This document shows positions 18,273 to 28,160 of a stretch of 64,000 bases of DNA, piece after piece. The stretch comes from Pseudomonadota bacterium. Its GTDB lineage: Bacteria > Pseudomonadota > Gammaproteobacteria > Burkholderiales > Rhodocyclaceae. The notes under the pieces were generated by a model. The model was given only the letters and a program-made list of their open reading frames with translations, did not search any database and was not told the DNA's origin. The DNA lies in NCBI GenBank assembly GCA_018241685.1, contig JAFEDJ010000021.1, positions 62,001 to 126,000 on the forward strand, read 5' to 3'. A program made the translations under genes and the position numbers. How positions within the stretch are numbered: the first letter of the stretch is position 1; the number at the start of each line of letters is the position of its first letter.

Positions 18273-18686
18273 ATGGCCTTCCAGCAGATCCTCGAATTCC
18301 GCACCCACGGCCGGAGCAGCCTCGAGATCACCACGCAGGTTGCCGATGTGGTCGCCGCCGCCGGCATCGTCACCGGCCTCGCCCATGTCTTCGTCCAACA
18401 CACCAGCTGCTCGCTGATGAGCACCGAAAACGCCGATCCGGACGTGCGTCGCGACCTCGAAACGGTCTTCGGCCGCCTCGCTCCCGACGGCGACCCGGCC
18501 TACCGCCACGATCTGGAGGGCGACGACGACATGGCGGCCCATGCCCGCAGCGTGCTGTCGGACGTCGGCCTGAGCGTGCCCATCGGCCAGGGCCGCCTGC
18601 TGCTGGGCACCTGGCAGGGCCTCTTCCTGTGGGAACACCGCAGCAGCAGCCACAGCCGGCGCGTGGTGGTGACCGTCATCGGCTGA
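18273..18686 (+). CDS. yjbQ: YjbQ/UPF0047 family protein
   Basis: A 137-residue protein of the UPF0047 family, a small trimeric beta fold. It has the conserved HTSCSL (VQHTSCSLMSTENADPDV), GDDDMAAHARS and LGTWQGLFLWEHR segments. E. coli YjbQ has weak thiamin-phosphate-synthase activity when overproduced; the real role is unsettled. Tight coupling to the radical SAM gene (2-base gap) suggests a shared pathway or a cofactor-repair function. I see no thiamin riboswitch upstream. Confidence 0.92.
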   Translation: MAFQQILEFRTHGRSSLEITTQVADVVAAAGIVTGLAHVFVQHTSCSLMSTENADPDVRRDLETVFGRLAPDGDPAYRHDLEGDDDMAAHARSVLSDVGLSVPIGQGRLLLGTWQGLFLWEHRSSSHSRRVVVTVIG

Positions 18687-18796
18687 ACGGCAACACCCCC
18701 CAAGCCCGTCACGGGAAACAGCACACCGGGATGCTATGCTCTTCGGGTCAGCCGTCGGCACCGAGCGCCGGCCGCACCGTTCCCCGGAGCCCATCC

Positions 18797-20740
18797 ATGA
18801 CCTGCCTCCTCCCGCTGCACCGCACCAGCGCGGCCATCCTGCTAGCCCTCGTTGCGCCGGCCAGCTTTGCCCAGACCCCGGCGGCAGGTGCCGCCAAACC
18901 GGCAGCTGCCGTTGCCGCCCCGAAAACCGTGCCGGCCAGCACGACTGCCAAGCCCACGGTGCCTGCCACGCCGGTCGCCGCGGCAAATCCAGCCGGAGCC
19001 GCTAAACCTGCTCCTGCCACAGCCCCGGCGCCGCCGGCTGCCGCCGGCAGCGCCCCGGCCGACCCGACGGCAACACCCCCTGCCCCGCCGCCGCCGCCGC
19101 TGTCCGACATCATCTTCACCAACGGCGACATCATCACCCTCGACGACAAGCACCCCGCCGTGCAGGCCATTGCCATCAAGGGCAGCAAGATCATCGCCGT
19201 CGGCACCAGCAAGGCCATCCTGGCGCGCTGGAAGAGCGAAGGGACGGAAGTGGTCGACCTGGCCGGCAAGACCCTGGTGCCGGGTTTCATCGACGCCTGG
19301 GGCGAGCTGTCCCGCCTCGGCCTGTATTCGGTGGCGGCGCAGCTGCAGTCCCCACCAGCGGGACGCATCACCGACAGCACCGTGCTGCTGCGCGAACTGC
19401 GTGACTGGGCCAAGGGCGACATGGCCAAGCGGCTGGGCTGGGTCATCGGCTTCGGCTACGACGAGAGCCGCCTGCGCGAACTACGCGCACCGAGCCGTAA
19501 CGAACTCGACAACATTTCATCCGACCGGCCGGTGATCATCGTGGACCGCACTGGAACCCGCCTGGTCGCCAACAGCCGCGCGCTGACGCTGGCCGGCATC
19601 GACCGCAACAGCATCGACCCGCCGGGCGGCCGCATCGGCCGCTGGCCGGGCTCGAAGGAGCCGGACGGCAGCCTGGAAGGCGCCGCCGCCACCGCGCTGC
19701 TCGGCGCCCTGCCGCAACTCGGCAAGGACGAACGCCAGGCGCTGATCCAGCAAGGCCAGACCCTCTACCTGCGCAACGGCTACACCACTGCGGTGGAGGC
19801 TCGCGCCACTGCCGACGACTTGGCGCTGTACACTCAGGCCGCCGATGCCGGCGCCCTGAAGCTCGACGTGTCGGTCTATGCGGAAGCCGGCAGCGCTGCC
19901 GCCGCCCTCAAAGCTCACAAACAGATCGGCGCCAAGTACTACAAGGGCCACCTGCGCCTGGCCGGCGTGTCCTTCACCCTCGACGGCACCGCCGAAGACC
20001 GCAGCGCCTGGCTCACCCAGCCCTACCAGCTGCCTCCACCCGGCAAACCGACCCGCTACGCCGGCTACCCGCTGCTCGGCGAGGACACCGTCGACACACT
20101 GTTCAACAGCGCCTACGCCAACGGCTGGCAGGTGGCCGTGCAGGCCAACGGGGACGCGGCCATCGACCAGTTCATCAAGGGCCTGAAGAACGCCACCGAG
20201 AAGCACCCGGGCAAGGACCGCCGCCCGCTGCTGGTCGGTGCCGCGACGATCCGCGACGACCAGCTCGATGCCCTGAAGACCCTCGGCGTCAGCGTATCCC
20301 TGGCCCCCCAGCGGCTGGGCCTCAGCCTCGACACGCTGACCCGCGACGCCCTCGGCGCCGAACGTAGTGCGCGCTTCAGCCCCGCCGCCGCGGCTCTCGG
20401 GCGCGGCCTGCCGCTGACGCTGCACAACGACGCCGCCCTCATCGAACCGGCACCGCTGGAGGTGCTGGCGGCTGCCGTGAAGCGGCCGGTGGGCACCGAT
20501 CAGCAGGTGCCGGCGGTGGAGGCGCTGAAAGCCATCACGCTGAACGCAGCGCGCCAGCTCGGCGAAGAGAAGATCAAGGGCAGCATCGCCGTCGGCAAAC
20601 TCGCCGATCTCACCGTACTGTCCACCAATCCGCTCAAGACCCCGACGGACAAGCTCGGCGACATCCGCGTGATCGGCACCGTCAAGGAAGGCGCCACGGT
20701 CTTCGGCGGTGCAGACGGCGGTGTGCCGATCACGCGCTGA
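18797..20740 (+). CDS. Exported amidohydrolase-3-fold protein lacking metal-binding histidines
   Basis: A 647-residue YtcJ-like amidohydrolase homologue with a signal peptide (cleavage expected near AQ, residue 26). An Ala/Pro-rich linker of about 70 residues follows. The fold is clear: IIFTNGDIITLDDKHPAVQAIAI, VDLAGKTLVPGFIDA at 154-167, and the C-terminal LNAARQLGEEKIKGSIAVGKLADLTVL. The metal site is not. The usual H-x-H after FxDA is Trp168-Gly-Glu170, the next ligand region reads QANGD (Gln449 where His is expected), and the H-x-E-H-A region reads LLVGAA (478-483). Only Asp545 (HNDA) looks kept. Probably a non-catalytic, periplasmic binding or scaffold protein. Function unknown. Confidence 0.8.
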   Translation: MTCLLPLHRTSAAILLALVAPASFAQTPAAGAAKPAAAVAAPKTVPASTTAKPTVPATPVAAANPAGAAKPAPATAPAPPAAAGSAPADPTATPPAPPPPPLSDIIFTNGDIITLDDKHPAVQAIAIKGSKIIAVGTSKAILARWKSEGTEVVDLAGKTLVPGFIDAWGELSRLGLYSVAAQLQSPPAGRITDSTVLLRELRDWAKGDMAKRLGWVIGFGYDESRLRELRAPSRNELDNISSDRPVIIVDRTGTRLVANSRALTLAGIDRNSIDPPGGRIGRWPGSKEPDGSLEGAAATALLGALPQLGKDERQALIQQGQTLYLRNGYTTAVEARATADDLALYTQAADAGALKLDVSVYAEAGSAAAALKAHKQIGAKYYKGHLRLAGVSFTLDGTAEDRSAWLTQPYQLPPPGKPTRYAGYPLLGEDTVDTLFNSAYANGWQVAVQANGDAAIDQFIKGLKNATEKHPGKDRRPLLVGAATIRDDQLDALKTLGVSVSLAPQRLGLSLDTLTRDALGAERSARFSPAAAALGRGLPLTLHNDAALIEPAPLEVLAAAVKRPVGTDQQVPAVEALKAITLNAARQLGEEKIKGSIAVGKLADLTVLSTNPLKTPTDKLGDIRVIGTVKEGATVFGGADGGVPITR

Positions 20741-20752
20741 CAAGCAGGCCCT

Positions 20753-20767
20753 AGCCCCGGCGGGGCT
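20753..20767. terminator. Hairpin between convergent genes
   Basis: AGCCCC-GGC-GGGGCT, a 6-bp perfect stem between the amidohydrolase-like and cytochrome genes. There is no T-run. Confidence 0.4.
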
Positions 20768-20782
20768 GCGGCCGAGTCCGGC

Positions 20783-21466
20783 TCAGCGCAGCGCGGACAG
20801 GTACTGGACCACGGCCTCGATGTTCTGCGCGCCGATGCCGGTCACCGCGGCCGTCATCGGCGGGTAGATCCGCTCGCCGCTCATCGTCAGGTAGCGGGTC
20901 AGGCTACGGCGCAGGTATTCGGACTGCTGCCCCGCCAGGCGCGGGAAGGTTTCGCCCCCCTTGGCCTCGGCACCGTGGCAGCGCGCGCAGTTCTTCTCGA
21001 ACAGGGCCTTGCCCTCGGCTGCCCGCGGCCCGCCCATGGAGACCGCCGGCACCACCGGCTGGGCCGCGTAGAACACCGCGATGGCCGCCTTTTCGTCGTC
21101 CTTGAGTACCTTCATCAGCCCCTGCATGAAGGGGTCCTTGCGCTTACCGGTGAGGAAGGCATCGATCTGGTTGAGCACATAGGCTGGGTGCTGGCCGGCC
21201 AGATTGGGCACCTCGGTGTATTTGCTAAGACCTGTATCCCCGTGGCAGTTCGCGCAGAAGAACGACGCCTTGCGGCCAGCCTCCTGCGTCGCCTTCTGCT
21301 CGGCCGGCGGGCTCTTGATGATCCGCTCCAATTGCCCGCGCCCCCCTGGCGCCGCGCTCGGCACCTCCGTCTGCGCCACCACCGGCACCGTCGCCGCCAA
21401 CATTGACAGGCCCAGCAGCGCCCGCAGCAAACCGGCCCCGACAGGCCTCTTCCGTTCGATCGACAT
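20783..21466 (-). CDS. Diheme cytochrome c (c4-like)
   Basis: A 227-residue periplasmic electron carrier with a signal peptide (MLAATVPVVAQ). It has two class-I heme sites, CANCH at 71-75 and CARCH at 160-164, each in its own domain. Likely axial Met residues are in the DPFMQGLMKVL and ERIYPPMTAAV regions. The two-domain layout matches cytochrome c4, which passes electrons from the bc1 complex to terminal oxidases or reductases. I start at 21466, preceded by AAGGGAAT; an earlier ATG at 21571 would precede the signal peptide with a non-hydrophobic stretch. Single gene, convergent with the amidohydrolase-like gene. Confidence 0.92.
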   Translation of the reverse strand: MSIERKRPVGAGLLRALLGLSMLAATVPVVAQTEVPSAAPGGRGQLERIIKSPPAEQKATQEAGRKASFFCANCHGDTGLSKYTEVPNLAGQHPAYVLNQIDAFLTGKRKDPFMQGLMKVLKDDEKAAIAVFYAAQPVVPAVSMGGPRAAEGKALFEKNCARCHGAEAKGGETFPRLAGQQSEYLRRSLTRYLTMSGERIYPPMTAAVTGIGAQNIEAVVQYLSALR

Positions 21467-21628
21467 CGCGCTATTCCCTTTGTTGTTATTCAAAAGTCGT
21501 ATTCGACGACCGCTTTCGATTGTAATCCTTTGACATAAGCCCGAGCGACATCCGCAACGCGATAAAAACAATCTGGCCCCGCGCCACTACAATCGCGCCT
21601 TCCCGTTCCATCGCCAGATCCCGCGCCC

Positions 21629-22915
21629 ATGCCGTCCATCTCCATTCCCGCCTCCGTCGCCATCATCGGGGGTGGCCCCGCCGGCCTGATGGCCGCCGAA
21701 ACCGCCGCGGCCGCCGGCCTGCAGGTGGATGTCTTCGACGCCATGCCGTCGGTCGGGCGCAAGTTACTGCTGGCCGGTCGCGGCGGCCTCAACATCACCC
21801 ACTCGGAGCCCTTTGCGGCCTTCGCCGGCCGCTACGGCCAGCGCCGGGCGCAGATCGAGCCGATGATCGCGGCTTTTGGGCCGCAGGCCCTGCGCGAGTG
21901 GGTCGAAGGGCTCGGCGTGTCCACCTTCGTCGGCAGTTCCGGGCGCGTCTTCCCGGCCGAGATGAAAGCCGCGCCGCTGCTGCGCGCATGGCTGCAGCGC
22001 CTGCGCGAAGCCGGGGTGCGCTTCCATGTACGCCACCGGTGGACCGGCTGGAACGCCGACGGCTGCCTGCTGTTCACGACCCCCAACGGCCTCCGCCAGC
22101 ACCGGGCAGACGCCTGCGTGCTGGCCCTCGGCGGCGGCAGCTGGGCGCGCCTGGGCTCGGATGGCACATGGGTCCCGGCCCTGACCGGGCTCGGCGTGGG
22201 CGTCGCGCCGCTGCGCCCGGCCAACTGCGGGTTCATCACCGCATCGCCCCGCACCGACGGTGCCGAGGGCTGGAGCGCCCACTTCCGCGAGCGCTTCGCC
22301 GGACAGCCCCTCAAGTCGGTGAGCATCCGCGTGGAAGGCGCCGACGCCCCCCCGCGCCCCGGTGAAGCGATGATCACCGCCAACGGCATCGAAGGCAGCC
22401 TGATCTACGCCCTGTCCGCGTCCATCCGTGAGCGCATCGAGCAGGACGGCAGCGCCACGCTGTCGATCGACCTGGCCCCCGGGCGCTCGGCGGAGCGGGT
22501 TGCCGCCGAGGTGGCCCACCCCCGCGGCGCCCGCTCCCTCGCCAGCCACCTTCAGAGCCGCGTCGGCATCGCCGGCATCAAGATGGCGCTGCTGAGGGAA
22601 TGCGTGAGTGCGGACGTGCTGGACGACCCAGCCAGTCTGGCTGCGGCCATCAAGGCCCTGCCGCTACGCCTCATCGCCCCGCGCCCACTGGACGAGGCGA
22701 TCAGCAGCGCCGGCGGCGTGCTGTTCGAGGAGATGGATGAGCATCTGATGCTGCTCAAACGCCCAGGCGTGTTCTGCGCGGGTGAGATGCTCGACTGGGA
22801 AGCCCCGACCGGCGGCTACCTGCTCACCGCCTGCTTTGCCAGTGGGATCACGGCGGGAACCGGCGTTATCAAATGGCTGGGGAGAAACCTAAAGTTAGGT
22901 GTTTTTCCGTCGTAA
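21629..22915 (+). CDS. TIGR03862-type flavoprotein (HI0933/BaiN family)
   Basis: A 428-residue FAD-binding oxidoreductase. The N-terminal dinucleotide motif is [32 protein letters not shown] follows, characteristic of the HI0933/BaiN family, with a second FAD-binding patch at the end ([27 protein letters not shown]). Proteins of this group are annotated as NAD(P)/FAD-dependent oxidoreductases, and few have a known substrate. A TACAAT box about 31 bases upstream may be its promoter. The chemoreceptor gene begins about 105 bases after the stop, and no terminator is visible between them. Confidence 0.88.
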   Translation: MPSISIPASVAIIGGGPAGLMAAETAAAAGLQVDVFDAMPSVGRKLLLAGRGGLNITHSEPFAAFAGRYGQRRAQIEPMIAAFGPQALREWVEGLGVSTFVGSSGRVFPAEMKAAPLLRAWLQRLREAGVRFHVRHRWTGWNADGCLLFTTPNGLRQHRADACVLALGGGSWARLGSDGTWVPALTGLGVGVAPLRPANCGFITASPRTDGAEGWSAHFRERFAGQPLKSVSIRVEGADAPPRPGEAMITANGIEGSLIYALSASIRERIEQDGSATLSIDLAPGRSAERVAAEVAHPRGARSLASHLQSRVGIAGIKMALLRECVSADVLDDPASLAAAIKALPLRLIAPRPLDEAISSAGGVLFEEMDEHLMLLKRPGVFCAGEMLDWEAPTGGYLLTACFASGITAGTGVIKWLGRNLKLGVFPS

Positions 22916-23019
22916 GAGTCGCTCTCGTCCACAAATCGGGCACATACGAGAGCATCGCTAAGACCCCGCTCTCCGCCCTACCCCGATTCGTACCCCGCCT
23001 GCCAGCTGGAGCCGTCATC

Positions 23020-24636
23020 ATGAATCTCACTAAACGCCTTATCGCAGCGCTCAGCGCCGCACTCTTCGCTCTCCTGCTCGTCGGGGGCATGGGCGTCTGG
23101 CAACTGCAGCAGGCCAATGCCCGCTTCGACTACATGCAGGCCAATACCTTTCCGAGCTTGAGGGCCCTGCTGGAAGCCAGGAGCTTTCTGACAACCAGCC
23201 GAATCGGGACATACCAGCACGCGCTGGCTGTCGATGAAGCACATAGGAAAGAGATAGAACAAACAATCCGTGTGGCGGACGACAAATTCGATGCGACGCT
23301 CAAGCACTATGAGAGTGAATTGGTTTCCGATGCCACCGACCGCCAGCTTCTGGAGGCCGACCGGGCGGCCATGGCGGCCTATCGGACCAAGCGCGCGGAG
23401 TATTTTCAGATCCTCAACAGCGGTGACATGGGCGCCGTCCGCAACTTTTTGCGTGGCTCACTGAAAGACGCCGCTGCAACGGCCCGCGACGCGCTGGCCA
23501 AGCATGAGGACTACAACTACAGCTTCGCCGAGCAACTCAAGAAGGACAATGTCGCAGACTACAATGCCGCGCTATGGACTGTTGGTGGCATCCTCGCGGC
23601 AGCCTTCAGCATCGTCGGCATCATGGCCTATCTCTTGATCCAGAATTTGCGCGACAGCCTTGCCAGCATTCGCAACACACTGGTGCACGTCAATGAATCG
23701 CAGGACTTCACCATCCGTGCGCCGGTCAAGCGCATGGATGAAATCGGCGAGACCGCCACGGCCTTCAACCAGTTGCTGTCCAAGTTGCAGGACAACTTCC
23801 GCAGCCTCACCGAAGGCGCCCGCTCGGTCGCTGACGCCAGCCGCGAGATGACCCACGCGTCGAAGCAGGTATCGGGCGCCGCCGGCACGCAAAGCGAAGC
23901 CTCTTCGGCGATTGCCGCGACGGTCGAGGAGATGACGGTCAGCGTCACCCATGTCGGTGACCGCGCCCACGAAGCCCACGAACTGGCCGACCGTTCTGGC
24001 GAGATGGCCCGCGCCGGCTCCTCAACCATCGACCGGACGATCGCCGATATCCGCAGCATCTCTTCATCCGTCAGTGCCGCCGCCGAATCCCTGCGCGAGC
24101 TGGGCGCCCAGGGCGAGCGGGTCGGCTCGGTGGTTCAGGTCATCAAGGAAGTGGCCGACCAGACCAACCTGCTGGCCCTCAACGCAGCCATCGAGGCCGC
24201 CCGCGCAGGCGAGCAGGGCCGCGGTTTCGCGGTGGTAGCCGATGAAGTGCGCAAGCTGGCCGAGCGCACCGCCAGTTCGACGCAGGAGATCTCCTCCACC
24301 ATCGAGGCCATGCGCCGTCACTCCGAACAGGCCGCCCACGAGATGGAGGACGCCGAGAGTCTGGTCACCCAGAGCGTCAAACGGGCCGACGACACGGACA
24401 AGGCCATCAAGGAAATCGGCACCGCCGCCAGCGGCACCGCCCGCATGGTGTCCGAGATCTCCGACGCAATCCGCGAACAGGGCGCGGCCAGCACCAACAT
24501 CGCCGTACAGATCGAGCGCATCGCGCAGATGGCCGAAGAGGCTGCGGCCGCAGCAGAACAGTCTTCCAGCACCGCCCGCCGCCTCGACGAACAGGCCCAG
24601 CGCCAGATCGCCACGCTGCAGTTGTACAAGGTCTAA
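23020..24636 (+). CDS. Methyl-accepting chemotaxis protein (4HB-HAMP-MA)
   Basis: A 538-residue transmembrane chemoreceptor. Helix 1 is near residues 8-28. A periplasmic four-helix-bundle sensor spans about 30-180, helix 2 about 185-210, then a HAMP domain to about 265. The cytoplasmic signalling coiled coil contains the conserved tip [37 protein letters not shown] (broken here by description: the tip centres on [12 protein letters not shown]). No C-terminal pentapeptide for CheR/CheB docking is present. GGAG precedes the ATG at 23020; earlier in-frame starts would add an N-terminus without a membrane signal. No che genes are nearby, so this is an orphan receptor. The ligand is not predictable. 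Confidence 0.93.
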   Translation: MNLTKRLIAALSAALFALLLVGGMGVWQLQQANARFDYMQANTFPSLRALLEARSFLTTSRIGTYQHALAVDEAHRKEIEQTIRVADDKFDATLKHYESELVSDATDRQLLEADRAAMAAYRTKRAEYFQILNSGDMGAVRNFLRGSLKDAAATARDALAKHEDYNYSFAEQLKKDNVADYNAALWTVGGILAAAFSIVGIMAYLLIQNLRDSLASIRNTLVHVNESQDFTIRAPVKRMDEIGETATAFNQLLSKLQDNFRSLTEGARSVADASREMTHASKQVSGAAGTQSEASSAIAATVEEMTVSVTHVGDRAHEAHELADRSGEMARAGSSTIDRTIADIRSISSSVSAAAESLRELGAQGERVGSVVQVIKEVADQTNLLALNAAIEAARAGEQGRGFAVVADEVRKLAERTASSTQEISSTIEAMRRHSEQAAHEMEDAESLVTQSVKRADDTDKAIKEIGTAASGTARMVSEISDAIREQGAASTNIAVQIERIAQMAEEAAAAAEQSSSTARRLDEQAQRQIATLQLYKV

Positions 24637-24720
24637 GCCTCCGGCGGCGTCCATTCGGCGCCCTGCCCGCGGACAGGATGAGTGCTAGACTGCCCTTCTC
24701 CTACCGCGATGGAGGCGCCG

Positions 24721-25353
24721 ATGAACAGCAAACCCCTCGAATTCTGGTTCGAATTCGCCAGTTCATATTCCTACCTGAGCGTGATGCGCATCGAGGCGCT
24801 GGCGAAAGAGGCTGGCGTCAAGCTGGCGTGGCGGCCCTTCCTGCTTGGGCCGGTGTTCCTGTCCTTGGGCTGGAACGACTCACCGTTCAACATCTATCCC
24901 CCCAAAGGCCGCTACATGTGGCGCGACCTGGCCCGGTTGTCGGCCCGTTACGGCCTGCCGTTCCAGGTGCCGTCGCGTTTTCCGCGCAACGGCTTGCTGG
25001 CCGCCCGGGTCGCGCTGACCGGAGCCAACCAGCCATGGATCGGCAACTTCACCCGGGCAACGATGCAGGCCAATTTTGCCGAGGACCGGGACATTGCCGA
25101 TCCGGCGGTGATCCGCGACATTCTCGAAACGCTGGAACTACCCGCCGACACGATCCTCACCGAAGCGGAAAGCCCCGAGAACAAACTGGCCTTGCGCAGC
25201 CAGACCGAACAGGCGGCCGAACGGGGCCTGTTTGGTGCCCCGAGCTTCATCACGCCGGACGGGGAGCTGTTCTGGGGCAACGACCGGCTGGAGGACGCGC
25301 TGGCCTGGGCGGCATCGCCCCCACCTCGCGCCAACTCAGCGGCCGGGCATTAG
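24721..25353 (+). CDS. DsbA-family / 2-hydroxychromene-2-carboxylate isomerase-like protein
   Basis: A 210-residue thioredoxin-fold protein of the DsbA superfamily. The active-site region reads FEFASSYSYLS, with no CXXC, as in HCCA isomerases and kappa-class glutathione transferases. RPFLLGPVF and the cis-Pro region GAPSFI fit the same group. The isomerase uses glutathione in naphthalene catabolism, but homologues are widespread in organisms without that pathway, so the substrate is open. The start at 24721 has GGAGG upstream and an extended -10-like TGCTAGACT. Its last 18 bases overlap the end of the convergent coiled-coil gene. Confidence 0.85.
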   Translation: MNSKPLEFWFEFASSYSYLSVMRIEALAKEAGVKLAWRPFLLGPVFLSLGWNDSPFNIYPPKGRYMWRDLARLSARYGLPFQVPSRFPRNGLLAARVALTGANQPWIGNFTRATMQANFAEDRDIADPAVIRDILETLELPADTILTEAESPENKLALRSQTEQAAERGLFGAPSFITPDGELFWGNDRLEDALAWAASPPPRANSAAGH

Positions 25354-26070
25354 AGGTTCGGCGGCTTTCGCGGGAGTCTTGGCCCCATCGGCCTGCTTGA
25401 GCTTTTCCGCCTTCTCGGCACGTTTTTCCGCGGCCTTGGCTGCCCGCTCCTTGTAGGCACGACGGTCGCTCTCGGCCTGACTGGCACGCTGCGCCGCCGC
25501 CGCGGCCTCGGCGGCCCGGCGCCGCGCATCTGCGGCTTCCTTGGACTGACGGGCCTCGGCCTCGTGCAGCGCGCGGGACTTGCCCTCCTGCTCGCGCTCG
25601 ATGCGCCCGGCGTCCTTGTCCGCAAGAGCGCGCAGGCGCGCTTCGCTGTCGGCACGATTGCGGGCCTCCTGCTCGGCCTTTTCGACAGCCTTCTGCGGCG
25701 CCTGCTCGGCCTGCCCTGCCATACGTTCAGCATAACGACGGTTCTTTTCAGCCAGCTCGATGCGCCCCGCCTCCAGATCGAGGGCACGTGCCTGACGGGT
25801 GTCCTCCACGTGGCGCTGACGCACCCGGTCGATGCAGCTGTTCACCAGAAAACGTTCGTAGCAGGCGATCTCGTCCGCCTTGAAGCGGACCTCGGCGGCT
25901 TCGCGCAAGGCCTTCGCCTCCTCGCGCATCTTCTCCGCACGAGCCTTTTCCGCGCCTTCATCGACGGGGGATTCCTGGGCTTGCACGGTCCCCTGGCACA
26001 ACAGCGCCAACAACAACACGGACAGACTGGCGGAAAGGGACGATCGGCGGAACGGACGGCTTCGATGCAT
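25336..26070 (-). CDS. Exported coiled-coil protein of unknown function
   Basis: A 244-residue protein with an N-terminal signal sequence (SASLSVLLLALLCQGTVQAQ, cleaved near residue 32). The rest is an almost continuous Ala/Glu/Lys/Arg-rich helix. Two cysteines occur early in the mature part (IACYERFLVNSCIDR), probably forming a periplasmic disulphide. There is no lipobox. Similar Ala/Glu-rich periplasmic proteins are common in betaproteobacteria without known function; TolA-like low complexity may produce misleading matches. It is divergent from yheS with 73 bases between starts and overlaps the isomerase-like gene tail-to-tail by 18 bases. Confidence 0.75.
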   Translation of the reverse strand: MHRSRPFRRSSLSASLSVLLLALLCQGTVQAQESPVDEGAEKARAEKMREEAKALREAAEVRFKADEIACYERFLVNSCIDRVRQRHVEDTRQARALDLEAGRIELAEKNRRYAERMAGQAEQAPQKAVEKAEQEARNRADSEARLRALADKDAGRIEREQEGKSRALHEAEARQSKEAADARRRAAEAAAAAQRASQAESDRRAYKERAAKAAEKRAEKAEKLKQADGAKTPAKAAEPLMPGR

Positions 26071-26143
26071 TGGACGACAGGGCTGGACACGACGGAACTG
26101 CTTACAATACCGGATTTCCTGCCCGCTTACCGCTTCCGCTGCC

Positions 26144-28054
26144 GTGATCCAGTTCCGCAATCTCCGCCTCGCCCGGGGCGTAAAGACTCTCATCGAAGGC
26201 GCCAGCCTGCAGATCCACCCTGGCTGGAAGGTCGGCCTCACCGGTGCCAACGGCTGCGGCAAATCCAGCCTGTTCGGCATGCTGCGCGGTGAGCTCCACC
26301 AGGATTCCGGCGACCTGGAGATGCCCGCGTCGTGGACCATTGCCCACGTAGCCCAGGAAACCCCGGCCCTGCCGCGCCCCGCCATCGAATACGTGCTCGA
26401 CGGTGACGCCGAGCTGCGCCGCATCGAAGTCGCGCTGGAAAAGGCCGAAGCCGCCCACGACGGCGAGGAGATCGGCCACCTCCACGGCCGCCTGCAGGAG
26501 ATCGGCGGTTACGCGGCCCGCGCCCGCGCCGCCGCGCTGATGGACGGTCTGGGCTTCAAGGTTGCCGAGATGGAACGCCCGGTAGCGGACTTCTCCGGCG
26601 GCTGGCGCATGCGCCTCAACCTGGCCCAGGCGCTGATGTGCCGCTCCGACCTGCTGCTACTCGACGAACCGACCAACCACCTCGACCTGGACGCGGTCAT
26701 CTGGCTGGAACAGTGGCTCACCGACTACCGCGGCACGCTGGTGCTGATCTCCCACGACCGCGACTTCCTCGACGCAGTCGTGAACCAGATCGCCCATATC
26801 GAGAACCAGCAACTCACCCTGTACACCGGTGGCTACTCCAACTTCGAACGCCAGCGCGCCGAACGCCTGTCCCAGCAGCAGGCGATGTTCGAGAAGCAGC
26901 AGCGCGAGCGTGCCCACCTGCAGAAATACGTGGATCGCTTCCGCGCCCAGGCCACCAAGGCCCGCCAGGCCCAGAGCCGCATCAAGGCGCTGGAGCGGAT
27001 GGAGGTCATCGCCGCCGCCCACATCGACAACCCGTTCACCTTCAGCTTCCGCGACTGCACCGCCGCCCCCGATCCGCTGCTGCAGATCGAGGACGCCGCC
27101 GCCGGCTACGTGGACAAGCCGATCCTGTCGGACATGAAGCTGACCATCCGCCCTGGCGAGCGCATCGGCCTGCTCGGCCGCAACGGCGCCGGCAAATCGA
27201 CGCTGATAAAGCTGCTGTCCGGCGGTTTGCAGCCCACCGCCGGCGTACGCCGGGAAGGCAAGGGCCTGCAACTCGGCTATTTCGCCCAGCACGCGCTGGA
27301 GAGCCTGCGCCCCGACGAATCGCCGCTGCAGCACATGTTGCGCCTCGACCCGCAGACCCGCGAGCAGGAGCTGCGCAACTACCTGGGCGGCTTCGACTTC
27401 AACGGCGACATGGCCACCACGCCCTGCGGCCCCTTCTCCGGCGGCGAGAAATCCCGCCTGGCACTGGCCATCCTGATCTGGAACCAGCCTAACCTGCTGC
27501 TGCTCGACGAACCGACCAACCACCTCGACCTGGAAATGCGCCACGCCCTCACGCTAGCCCTGCAGGACTACGAGGGCGGCATGGTCATCGTGTCCCACGA
27601 CCGAGCCCTGCTGCGCGCCACCTGCGACCGCTTCCTGCTCGTCGATGGCGGCCGCCTGACACCCTTCGACGGCGACCTGGACGACTACAAGAACTGGCTG
27701 GCCCAGCAGCGCGCCGCCGACGCGGCCGCCGGCCAGTGCCCGGACAAGGCCGCCGACAAGGCCAGCCGCAAGGCCGACCGCGAAGCCGCTGCCGCCGACC
27801 GCCAGGCCCGCCTAGCCGCCCGCCGGCCGCTGGTCAAGGAGTTGGAGCAGCTCGACAAGAAGCTCACCCCGTGGAACGCCGAAAAGGCCAAGCTCGACGA
27901 GCGCCTCGCCGACCCGGACCTGTACACCGGCCCCGACGCCGGCGAGGTGCCCAAGCTGCTCAAGCGCCAGGCCGAACTCAGCGAGAAGATCGACGAAGCC
28001 GAACTGCGCTGGCTCGAACTGCATGAAGCCCTCGATGCCATTCCGGCTGACTAA
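26144..28054 (+). CDS. yheS: ABC-F ATPase YheS
   Basis: A 636-residue soluble ABC-F protein with two ATPase domains. First domain: Walker A GANGCGKSS, signature FSGGWRMRLNLAQAL, Walker B LLLLDEPTNHLDLD. A charged linker near 240-300 is followed by the second domain (GRNGAGKST, FSGGEKSRLALAIL, LLLLDEPTNHLDLE). A Lys/Arg/Ala-rich C-terminal arm ends the protein. The opening (IQFRNLRLARGVKTLIEGA) and the AHVAQETPALPRPAIEYVLDGD segment are close to E. coli YheS rather than Uup or EttA. ABC-F proteins act on ribosomes, not in transport. I use the GTG at 26144; upstream in-frame sequence belongs to the neighbouring gene's region. Confidence 0.93.
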   Translation: MIQFRNLRLARGVKTLIEGASLQIHPGWKVGLTGANGCGKSSLFGMLRGELHQDSGDLEMPASWTIAHVAQETPALPRPAIEYVLDGDAELRRIEVALEKAEAAHDGEEIGHLHGRLQEIGGYAARARAAALMDGLGFKVAEMERPVADFSGGWRMRLNLAQALMCRSDLLLLDEPTNHLDLDAVIWLEQWLTDYRGTLVLISHDRDFLDAVVNQIAHIENQQLTLYTGGYSNFERQRAERLSQQQAMFEKQQRERAHLQKYVDRFRAQATKARQAQSRIKALERMEVIAAAHIDNPFTFSFRDCTAAPDPLLQIEDAAAGYVDKPILSDMKLTIRPGERIGLLGRNGAGKSTLIKLLSGGLQPTAGVRREGKGLQLGYFAQHALESLRPDESPLQHMLRLDPQTREQELRNYLGGFDFNGDMATTPCGPFSGGEKSRLALAILIWNQPNLLLLDEPTNHLDLEMRHALTLALQDYEGGMVIVSHDRALLRATCDRFLLVDGGRLTPFDGDLDDYKNWLAQQRAADAAAGQCPDKAADKASRKADREAAAADRQARLAARRPLVKELEQLDKKLTPWNAEKAKLDERLADPDLYTGPDAGEVPKLLKRQAELSEKIDEAELRWLELHEALDAIPAD

Positions 28055-28111
28055 ACCGGCCGACTCGACACTCACCACGCAATCCCGCTGAAGCCGTCGC
28101 AGTCTCTTTGC

Positions 28112-28117
28112 TAGAAT
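28112..28117 (+). promoter_or_regulatory. Putative extended -10 promoter of thrH
   Basis: TTTGCTAGAAT: a TAGAAT box with an upstream TGC, 49 bases before the GTG start of thrH. Confidence 0.45.
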
Positions 28118-28160
28118 CACGGATTCGCCAAATCAACCGCCGTAACCTGGAGCTTTTGCC

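Noticed and set aside
25880..26143. N-terminal extension of yheS by nearly 90 codons
   Set aside because: The extension runs antisense through the start of the coiled-coil gene and has no homology to ABC-F proteins; the GTG at 26144 gives the standard N-terminus.
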